This document shows, piece by piece, positions 20,781 to 26,857 of a stretch of DNA of 26,857 bases. Origin of the DNA: CAZXNF01 sp050741255 (GTDB lineage Bacteria > Pseudomonadota > Gammaproteobacteria > Burkholderiales > SG8-41); assembly GCA_050741255.1 (NCBI GenBank), contig JBOIEQ010000049.1:1-26857 (forward strand), read 5' to 3'. The translations under genes were made by a program, and so were the position numbers. The notes beneath the pieces are model-generated. The model saw only the letters and a list, made by a program, of their open reading frames with translations. It did no database searches and had not been told where the DNA came from. Each line of letters opens with the position of its first letter. Within the stretch, counting starts at the first letter, position 1.

Positions 20781-21830
20781 ATGACTGTCGAACCCGACCG
20801 CCTGATCTCCGCCGCCCCGGCCTCCACGCAGGAGGAGGCCTTCGAGCGCGCGCTGCGCCCGAAGCAGCTCACCGAATACATCGGCCAGGAGAAAATCCGC
20901 GCGCAATTGTCGATCTTCATCGAGGCCGCGCGGCGCCGCAAGGAGTCGCTCGATCACGTGCTGCTGTTCGGCCCGCCGGGCCTCGGCAAGACGACGCTCG
21001 CGCACATCATTTCGCGGGAGATGGGCGTGAACCTGCGCCACACCTCGGGGCCGGTGCTGGAGCGCGCGGGCGACCTCGCCGCGATCCTGACCAACCTCGA
21101 ACCGAACGACGTGCTGTTCATCGACGAGATCCACCGGCTCTCGCCCGTGGTCGAGGAAATCCTCTACCCCGCGCTGGAAGACTTCCAGATCGACATCATG
21201 ATCGGCGAGGGTCCGGCCGCGCGTTCGGTCAAGCTCGACCTGCCGCCGTTCACGCTGATCGGCGCCACCACCCGCGCCGGCATGCTGACCAATCCGCTGC
21301 GCGACCGCTTCGGCATCGTCGCGCGGCTCGAGTTCTACACCGGCGCCGAACTCGCGCAGATCGTCGGCCGTTCGGCGGGGCTGCTCGAGGTGGCGATCGT
21401 GGACGAGGGCGCAGCCGAGATTGCCGGGCGTTCGCGCGGCACGCCGCGCATCGCCAACCGACTCCTGCGCCGCGTGCGTGACTTCGCGGAAGTGAAGGCG
21501 CAAGGCCGCATCACGCGCGAGGTCGCGGACGCCGCGCTCAAGATGCTCGACGTCGATCCGCTCGGTTTCGACGTGATGGACCGCAAGCTCCTGCTCGCGG
21601 TGATCGAGAAATTCGCGGGCGGGCCGGTCGGCGTGGACAACCTCGCCGCCGCCATTGGCGAGGAGCGCGACACCATCGAGGACGTGCTGGAGCCCTTCCT
21701 GATCCAGCAGGGCTACCTGCAGCGCACCCCGCGCGGGCGCATCGCGACGGTCACGGCCTATCGGCACTTCGGGCTCGCGCAGCCCAGGGACGCGGCGGCG
21801 CCCGAACTGTGGGACCCGCCGGCCTCGTGA
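20781..21830 (+). CDS. ruvB: Holliday-junction branch-migration motor RuvB
   Basis: AAA+ helicase motor of the RuvAB complex, 349 residues. Walker A is GPPGLGKT (residues 64-71), Walker B is FIDEIHRLSP near residue 113, the sensor-1 region is TLIGATTRAGMLTNPLRDRFGI, and the C-terminal winged helix includes GPVGVDNLAAAIGEERDTIEDVLEPFLIQQGYLQRTPRGRIAT. The N-terminus RALRPKQLTEYIGQ is typical. It is the last gene of the yebC-ruv block; 100 bases separate it from ybgC. Confidence 0.98.
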   Translation: MTVEPDRLISAAPASTQEEAFERALRPKQLTEYIGQEKIRAQLSIFIEAARRRKESLDHVLLFGPPGLGKTTLAHIISREMGVNLRHTSGPVLERAGDLAAILTNLEPNDVLFIDEIHRLSPVVEEILYPALEDFQIDIMIGEGPAARSVKLDLPPFTLIGATTRAGMLTNPLRDRFGIVARLEFYTGAELAQIVGRSAGLLEVAIVDEGAAEIAGRSRGTPRIANRLLRRVRDFAEVKAQGRITREVADAALKMLDVDPLGFDVMDRKLLLAVIEKFAGGPVGVDNLAAAIGEERDTIEDVLEPFLIQQGYLQRTPRGRIATVTAYRHFGLAQPRDAAAPELWDPPAS

Positions 21831-21887
21831 CGGCGCCGGCGGTCACGGCGGCGAAGACCGGGTGGTGTGGCCGGCTGACGCCCGTCC

Positions 21888-21899
21888 GGGGTTAACCCC
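21888..21899. promoter_or_regulatory. 12-bp palindrome between ruvB and ybgC
   Basis: GGGGTTAACCCC is a perfect palindrome about 30 bases before the ybgC ATG. It has no T tract and is too short and loop-less for a terminator, so it is a candidate protein-binding site for the Tol-Pal operon. Nothing else in the gap is recognised. Confidence 0.35.
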
Positions 21900-21930
21900 A
21901 ACACACCCCTGCGACCGTTATCACTCTCTC

Positions 21931-22359
21931 ATGACCTCATCCGGCACCCCGCAGGCGTCCCCCGGCCCCTTCGCCTGGTCCGTCCGCGTCTATTACGAGG
22001 ACACGGACGCGGCCGGCGTCGTGTATTACGCGAACTACCTCAAGTTCCTGGAGCGCGCGCGCACCGAATGGCTGCGGGCGCGGGGGCTGGAGCAGGACGA
22101 ACTTGCCCGCAGTCACGAGGTCGTATTCGTGGTGCGGGCGATCGCCGCCGAATACCTGCTGCCGGCGCGCTTCAACGACGCGCTGGCGGTGACGGTCGAG
22201 CAGCCCCGCATCGACGGCGCGCGACTCCTGGCCGAGCAGCGAGTCCTGCGCGGCGAGACCGTGCTGCTCACGGCGCGCATCACCGCCGCCTGCGTCAACA
22301 CGCGGACCTTCCGCGCGGCTAGAATACCGCGCGAAGTTGCGGAACTCCTGTCGTTGTAG
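21931..22359 (+). CDS. ybgC: Acyl-CoA thioesterase YbgC (4-hydroxybenzoyl-CoA-thioesterase family)
   Basis: Hot-dog-fold thioesterase of 142 residues, first gene of the Tol-Pal operon. The catalytic motif is VYYEDTDAAGVVYYANYLKFLERARTEWLR, with the Asp of DTDAAG, followed by VVFVVRAIAAEYLLPARFNDALAVTV. It hydrolyses acyl-CoA thioesters and may interact with phospholipid enzymes at the membrane. ATG 21931 is preceded by a pyrimidine-rich stretch rather than a Shine-Dalgarno sequence. The frame is open back to a GTG at 21862, but the residues before 21931 do not resemble the family. tolQ starts 32 bases after its stop. Confidence 0.93.
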   Translation: MTSSGTPQASPGPFAWSVRVYYEDTDAAGVVYYANYLKFLERARTEWLRARGLEQDELARSHEVVFVVRAIAAEYLLPARFNDALAVTVEQPRIDGARLLAEQRVLRGETVLLTARITAACVNTRTFRAARIPREVAELLSL

Positions 22360-22391
22360 CAGCTGCCCAAGGACGGTCCACGGAGAAACGG

Positions 22392-23069
22392 ATGAACGTC
22401 ACGCACGACATGTCGATCCTGAGCCTGATCACGGGCGCCAGCGTGCTGGTGCAGATCGTGATGGCGCTGCTGCTCCTGGCCTCGATGTTTTCCTGGTACT
22501 ACATCTTCCTCAAGGTCTTCACCTTCAAGCGCGCCTCGCAGCAGTGCGACGAGTTCGAGAAGGCCTTCTGGGCCGGCGGCGACCTGAACGAGCTCTACCA
22601 GCGCGCGACCAACTCGCGCGACAACGCGGGCACGATGGAAAGGCTTTTCGAATCCGGGTTCCGCGAATTCACGCGCCTGAAGCGCCAGCCGGGGCAGAGC
22701 GTCGGTTCGGTGATGGACGGCGTGCGGCGCGCGATGCGGGCCACCTACCAGCGCGAAATGGAAACACTGGAATCCCACCTCTCCTTCCTCGCCTCGGTGG
22801 GTTCGGTCAGCCCTTACGTCGGCCTGTTCGGCACGGTGTGGGGGATCATGAACGCGTTCCGCGCGCTGGCGAACGTCGCACAGGCGACGCTGGGCCAGGT
22901 CGCGCCGGGCATCGCGGAGGCGCTGATCGCGACCGCCATGGGCCTGTTCGCCGCGATTCCCGCGGTGGTCGCCTACAACCGTTTCGCGGGCGACATCAAC
23001 AAGCTCGCGACCCGCTTCGACTCCTTCATGGAGGAGTTCTCGAACATCCTCCAGCGGCAGGCCGGCTGA
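22392..23069 (+). CDS. tolQ: Tol-Pal system proton-channel subunit TolQ
   Basis: Inner-membrane protein of 225 residues of the ExbB/MotA/TolQ family. It has one membrane helix near residues 15-40 (VLVQIVMALLLLASMFSWYYIFL) and two in the C-terminal half, around LASVGSVSPYVGLFGTVWGIMNAF and TAMGLFAAIPAVVAYNRF. With TolR it forms the proton-driven motor that energises TolA during outer-membrane constriction at division. GGAGA stands nine bases upstream of the ATG. tolR follows after seven bases. Confidence 0.96.
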   Translation: MNVTHDMSILSLITGASVLVQIVMALLLLASMFSWYYIFLKVFTFKRASQQCDEFEKAFWAGGDLNELYQRATNSRDNAGTMERLFESGFREFTRLKRQPGQSVGSVMDGVRRAMRATYQREMETLESHLSFLASVGSVSPYVGLFGTVWGIMNAFRALANVAQATLGQVAPGIAEALIATAMGLFAAIPAVVAYNRFAGDINKLATRFDSFMEEFSNILQRQAG

Positions 23070-23076
23070 GCCCGCC

Positions 23077-23505
<429 letters not shown>

Positions 23506-23518
23506 CGGCGGGTATCGC

Positions 23519-24352
23519 GTGAGCGTCTACGCCGCCTCGCTGACTTCCACGCCGAACGAGCGCGCGATCGCGAGCGCCATGACGCTCGCGATGCACGTGC
23601 TGTTCCTCGTGCTGCTGGTGCTCGGCGTCAACTGGCAGCGCACCGTGCCGCCGACCGAGATGGTCGCGGAGCTGTGGTCGACCCTGCCCTCGTCTGCGCC
23701 GCCGCAGCCCCAGCCGCAACCGGAGGTCAAACCGGAGCCACCCCCCCCGCCGCCCAAGCCGCCGGAGCCCGCGCCCAGGGTCGAGGTGAAGCCGCCGCCC
23801 GCGCCCGTCGTGCCCCCTAAGATCGATACTTCCAAGGCCGACATCGCGCTGAAAGACAAAAAGGCGAAGGAAGAAAAGGAAAAGAAGGACCGCGTCGAGA
23901 AGGAGAAGGCCGACAAGGCCAAGACCGACGCGCGCAAGAAGGAAGAGGACCAGATGCGCATGGCGGCACTCAAGGCCGAGCAGACGAAAACCGACGCCGC
24001 CGCGCGTGCGGCGAAGGATCAGGCCGACGCGCAGGCCAGGGCCGCCGCCGCGGCCGCGTCGGCGCAGGCCCAGTTGCAGGGCAAGTACATCGCCGCCATC
24101 CGCGAGAAGATCAAGCGCTTCGTGATCCTGCCGCCCAACATCCAGGGCAACCCCGAGGGCGAGTTCGACGTGATCCTGCTGCCCGGTGGGGAGGTGCTCG
24201 ACGTGCGGCTGCGCAAATCGAGCGGCAACAAGGCCTACGACGAAGCGGTCGAGCGCGCGATCCGCAAGGCGCAGCCGCTGCCGATCCCGCCGGACCCCAC
24301 CCAGTTCCAGCAATTCCGCGAACTGCGGCTGGCTTTCCGGCCGCAGGAATGA
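23519..24352 (+). CDS. tolA: Tol-Pal system protein TolA
   Basis: Envelope-spanning protein of 277 residues. Order of parts: a membrane helix (AMTLAMHVLFLVLLVLGVNW, about residues 20-40), a proline-rich stretch (about 60-100), a long charged Lys/Glu/Ala helix (about 105-190), and a TonB-like C-terminal domain (YIAAIREKIKRFVILPPNIQGNPEGEFDVILLPGGEVLDVRLRKSSGNKAYDEAVERAIRKAQPLP). It links TolQR in the inner membrane to TolB and Pal. The start is GTG 23519. A run of eight C residues at 23741-23748 encodes part of the proline tract and could be slippage-prone. The central helix is shorter than in E. coli TolA. Confidence 0.93.
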   Translation: MSVYAASLTSTPNERAIASAMTLAMHVLFLVLLVLGVNWQRTVPPTEMVAELWSTLPSSAPPQPQPQPEVKPEPPPPPPKPPEPAPRVEVKPPPAPVVPPKIDTSKADIALKDKKAKEEKEKKDRVEKEKADKAKTDARKKEEDQMRMAALKAEQTKTDAAARAAKDQADAQARAAAAAASAQAQLQGKYIAAIREKIKRFVILPPNIQGNPEGEFDVILLPGGEVLDVRLRKSSGNKAYDEAVERAIRKAQPLPIPPDPTQFQQFRELRLAFRPQE

Positions 24353-24392
24353 GACGGCGCCTGAAAATAGGCCGGAACCTGACACGGGAATC

Positions 24393-25736
24393 ATGGTCAA
24401 TCGCTATAATTCGGCGCCAATGACAACAAGAATGCCCGCATTTTTTCCTGCTATTTTTTTCAACGGTATCCGCAACTTATGGCTCGCGGGCCTGTGGTGT
24501 CTTGCCGCTCAGGCCGCCCACGCCCAGATCCGCATCGATATCGTCGGTGAAGGCGCCGTACAGTATCCCGTCGCCATCCTGCCGTTGAAGGGCGAGGACC
24601 AGTTGAGCCAGTCCGTGTCCCGCGTGGTGGCCGCTGACCTGCAGCGCAGCGGCCTCTTCAAGCTGGTGGACACCGGGGGCGTGACGCCGGTGCCGGGCGA
24701 ACCGGGCGAGGTCCAGTTTCCGACCTGGCGCGCGCGCGGCGCCGACTTGCTGATGGTGGGTTCCGTGTCGTCGCTGCCCGACAACCGGATTGACGTCCGT
24801 TTCCGCCTGATGGACGTCGCGAAGCAGCAGCAGCTGACCGGCTACGCCTACCAGGTGACGCCGGCGCAACTGCGCGCCACGGCGCACAAAATCGCCGATG
24901 CGATCTACGAGAAGATGACCGGCGATGTCGGGGTGTTCTCCACGCGGATCGCCTACATCGTCAAAAAGGGCGCCAACTTTGAGCTGCAGGTGGCGGACGC
25001 CGACGGCTTCAATCCCGTGCGTATCGTTTCCTACGACGAACCGATTTTCTCGCCGAAGTGGTCCCCGGACGGCAATAAGCTGGCCTTCGTGTCGCTGCGC
25101 GCCAAAAAGCCGATCGTCTACGTTGCCGACATGGCCAAGCGCAATGAAACCATCGTCGCCAATTTCAAGGGCAGCAACAGCGCGCCGGCGTGGTCGCCGG
25201 ACGGCAGCCGGCTCGCCGTCGTGCTCACGAAGGACGGCCCGTCGCAGATCTACACCGTCAGCGCGGAGGGCGGCGCCGCCACGCGGCTCACGAGTTCCAG
25301 CGGCATCGACACCGAGCCCAGTTTTTCCCCCGACGGCCGCCACGTGATCTTTACTTCCGATCGCGGCGGCAGCCCGCAGATCTATCGTGTAGCGGTCGGC
25401 GGCGGTGCGCCCGAGCGGCTCACCTTCGAAGGCGGCTACAACGTGAGTCCGCGCTATGCACCCGATGGGAAATCGTTCGCCTTCGTGCAACGCAACGGCG
25501 GCAAGTTCAACATTGCCGTGCAGGATTTCGGCACGCGTCAGGTGCGCCCGCTGACCGACGCCGCCGTCGATGAATCACCGAGTTTCGCCCCCAACGGCAG
25601 GCTGATCCTCTACGCAACCGAAGTCAGGGGGCGTGGTATATTGGCCTCGGTCTCCAGTGACGGTCGCGTGAAGCAGCGCTTCACCGTCGACAACGGAGAC
25701 GTGCGCGAGCCGGCGTGGGGTCCCTTGCTTAAATAA
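24393..25736 (+). CDS. tolB: Tol-Pal system periplasmic protein TolB
   Basis: Periplasmic protein with an N-terminal TolB domain (VAILPLKGEDQLSQSVSRVVAADLQRSGLFKLVD) and a C-terminal beta-propeller with five clear PD40-type repeats (FSPKWSPDGNKLAFVS, APAWSPDGSRLAVV, EPSFSPDGRHVIFTSD, SPRYAPDGKSFAFV, SPSFAPNGRLILYA). It binds Pal and the TolA C-terminus. The signal peptide ends AAQAAHA-Q. The start is uncertain: ATG 24393 has GGGA just upstream; ATG 24420 and ATG 24432 are also possible. TATAAT at 24405-24410 looks like a -10 box, which, if used, would favour the ATG at 24420. Pal follows after 15 bases with a good Shine-Dalgarno sequence. Confidence 0.94.
   Translation: MVNRYNSAPMTTRMPAFFPAIFFNGIRNLWLAGLWCLAAQAAHAQIRIDIVGEGAVQYPVAILPLKGEDQLSQSVSRVVAADLQRSGLFKLVDTGGVTPVPGEPGEVQFPTWRARGADLLMVGSVSSLPDNRIDVRFRLMDVAKQQQLTGYAYQVTPAQLRATAHKIADAIYEKMTGDVGVFSTRIAYIVKKGANFELQVADADGFNPVRIVSYDEPIFSPKWSPDGNKLAFVSLRAKKPIVYVADMAKRNETIVANFKGSNSAPAWSPDGSRLAVVLTKDGPSQIYTVSAEGGAATRLTSSSGIDTEPSFSPDGRHVIFTSDRGGSPQIYRVAVGGGAPERLTFEGGYNVSPRYAPDGKSFAFVQRNGGKFNIAVQDFGTRQVRPLTDAAVDESPSFAPNGRLILYATEVRGRGILASVSSDGRVKQRFTVDNGDVREPAWGPLLK
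24405..24410 (+). promoter_or_regulatory. Possible -10 box within the tolB 5' region
   Basis: TATAAT is a perfect sigma-70 -10 hexamer. The best -35 candidate, CTGACA at 24379-24384, is 20 bases away, which is long. It could give tolB-pal-cpoB a promoter of their own, as an internal tolB promoter is known in E. coli. It lies inside the coding region if tolB starts at 24393. Confidence 0.4.
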
Positions 25737-25751
25737 AATGAGGAGCCACAA

Positions 25752-26321
25752 ATGAAAAGAAACCTGCTCAGCATCCTGTTCATCGCGTCCCTCCTGACTT
25801 TGGCCGGTTGCGAAAGCACGCCGCCGGTCGAACAGACGGAAGCGCCTGTCACCGACGCCACCGCGCAGGCCGTCAAGCCGGCCGTCCCGTCCGTCGGCAC
25901 CACGAAGGATCCCGGCGTCAGTGGCCAACCGCTCGGGGAGAACGCTGGCGGCAGGGATCCGCGATTGACGGACCCCAAGAACATCCTGTCCAAGCGTAGC
26001 GTTTTCTTCGACTTCGACAGCAACGCCGTCAAGGACGAGTTCAAACCCCTGGTCACCGCGCATGGTACTTATCTGCGCGACAATCGCGGCCGCAAGGTCG
26101 TGATCCAGGGCAATACCGACGAGCGCGGCAGCCGCGAATACAACATCGCGCTGGGCCAGCGCCGCGCCGATTCCGTGAAGCAGATGATGCTGCTGCTCGG
26201 CGCGCAGGAAGCCCAGCTCGAGTCGGTCAGCTTCGGCAAGGAGAAGCCGCGTAATCCCGGCCACGACGAAGCGGCATGGGCCGAGAACCGCCGCGCCGAC
26301 ATCGTCTATGACGGCGAATAA
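25752..26321 (+). CDS. pal: Peptidoglycan-associated lipoprotein Pal
   Basis: Outer-membrane lipoprotein of 189 residues. The signal peptide MKRNLLSILFIASLLTLAGC has an LAGC lipobox, followed by a disordered Pro/Thr/Ala tether of about 60 residues and an OmpA-type peptidoglycan-binding domain (RSVFFDFDSNAVKDEFKPLVTAHGTYL, VVIQGNTDERGSREYNIALGQRRADSVKQMMLLLG, WAENRRADIVYDGE). The Asp and Arg that bind diaminopimelate in this fold are present (NTDERGS, NRRAD). TGAGGAG lies a few bases before the ATG. A one-sided heptad array begins four bases after its stop. Confidence 0.97.
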   Translation: MKRNLLSILFIASLLTLAGCESTPPVEQTEAPVTDATAQAVKPAVPSVGTTKDPGVSGQPLGENAGGRDPRLTDPKNILSKRSVFFDFDSNAVKDEFKPLVTAHGTYLRDNRGRKVVIQGNTDERGSREYNIALGQRRADSVKQMMLLLGAQEAQLESVSFGKEKPRNPGHDEAAWAENRRADIVYDGE

Positions 26322-26324
26322 GCC

Positions 26325-26345
26325 GTGAGGGTCGAGGGGTGAGGG
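26325..26345 (+). repeat. One-sided heptad array between pal and cpoB
   Basis: Three tandem 7-bp units, GTGAGGG (26325-26331), TCGAGGG (26332-26338) and GTGAGGG (26339-26345), beginning just after the pal stop. The GTG of the last unit is the likely cpoB start and the first GAGGG is a good Shine-Dalgarno sequence for it. No inverted partner and no four-helix-bundle gene are present. The period and position match the arrays at 586 and 18462, but a plain purine-rich leader is also possible. Confidence 0.5.
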
Positions 26346-26857
26346 GTCACCGCGCCGCCGGCGCGTTACTCGGCGCTTTGCTCCTCGCGGTCTGCGCTTC
26401 CGCCCAGGCCGCGTTTTTCGATGACGAAGAGGCGCGCAAGCAGATCGCCGCAGAACGCGCGCGCATCAACGAGCTGCAGAAGCAGATCGACACCCGGCTC
26501 GGCCGTCTCGAGGAAACGCTGAAAGGCCAGGGACTGCTCGACCTGAACACCCAGGTGCAGCAGGCGCGCGACGAAATGGCCAAGCTGCGCGGGCAGCTCG
26601 AGGTGCTGAACAACAACATCGAGAACACCACCAAGCGCCAGCGCGACATGTACATCGATCTCGACACGCGCCTGCGCCGCTTCGAGTCAGGCGGTGCGGT
26701 ACCCGCTGCGGGAGCAACGCCGCCGCCGGCTGCGCCGCCCGCCCTCCGCACCGCCAGCAGAGTATCCGCCCGGCGACTACCCGGTGCCGCCCTCGGGTGG
26801 CGCCCCCGTCGATGGCGCGGCTCCGACCAGCGGTGAGTTCGCCGCCATGATGCAATC
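26339..26857 (+). CDS. cpoB: Cell-division coordinator CpoB/YbgF, partial, apparent frameshift
   Basis: Last gene of the Tol-Pal operon. It has a signal peptide (HRAAGALLGALLLAVCASAQA) and the trimerising coiled coil (ARKQIAAERARINELQKQIDTRLGRLEETLKG, QVQQARDEMAKLRGQLEVLNNNIENTTKRQRDMYIDLDTRLRRFES). CpoB coordinates peptidoglycan synthesis and outer-membrane constriction through TolA. After a proline-rich linker the first frame turns into atypical Arg/Trp-rich sequence and stops at 26836, while the next frame reads APPAEYPPGDYPVPPSGG and remains open to the window end (EFAAMMQ). This implies a one-base insertion, or loss of two, between about 26715 and 26755. The TPR domain lies beyond the window. 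Confidence 0.8.

Overview
The window looks like chromosome from a GC-rich betaproteobacterium. The evidence is a Bug-type tricarboxylate receptor (a family expanded in Betaproteobacteria), a yebC-ruvC-ruvA-ruvB block running straight into ybgC-tolQ-tolR-tolA-tolB-pal-cpoB, and pth followed by ychF. I cannot assign a genus. Coding density is very high and no stretch longer than about 300 bases lacks a gene.

Layout. Positions 1-2125: pth and ychF (translation), with a small four-helix-bundle gene wedged between them. Positions 2227-6766: catabolic and accessory genes, namely a D-amino-acid PLP enzyme, a cupin, a small exported protein, a Bug receptor and a degenerate M28-like protein. Positions 6767-12469: an accessory zone with an integron-type gene cassette (ORF plus attC), a DUF1801 gene, an exported SUMF1-fold protein, an Asp-box lipoprotein, two REP-like hairpins, a BrnT/BrnA toxin-antitoxin pair under a palindromic promoter, and an HSL-type hydrolase. 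Positions 12470-15145: a membrane-lipid operon (ICMT-like methyltransferase, CDP-alcohol phosphatidyltransferase, PlsC-like acyltransferase, CdsA). Positions 15149-17605 (minus strand): EamA transporter and HerA-like ATPase YjgR. Positions 17729-21830: yebC, a second four-helix-bundle gene, ruvC, ruvA, an HD-like gene, ruvB. Positions 21931-26857: ybgC and the Tol-Pal operon, ending in a cpoB that appears frameshifted and is cut by the window edge.

The most unusual signal is a pair of small elements, 586-1020 and 18462-18920. Each has one four-helix-bundle (23S rRNA intervening-sequence protein family) gene between two arrays of 7-bp repeats in inverted orientation. The heptad sequence differs between the two (ATTNGGG in one, NAGANGA in the other) but the architecture is the same. 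Each element fills the gap between two housekeeping genes exactly: it begins 0-7 nt after the upstream stop codon, ends 10-12 nt before the downstream start codon, and points the same way as the host operon. A one-sided heptad array (GTGAGGG/TCGAGGG) sits in the same kind of position between pal and cpoB. I read these as a family of small mobile or RNA-level elements related in logic to 23S rRNA intervening sequences; the mobility and the RNA processing are inference.
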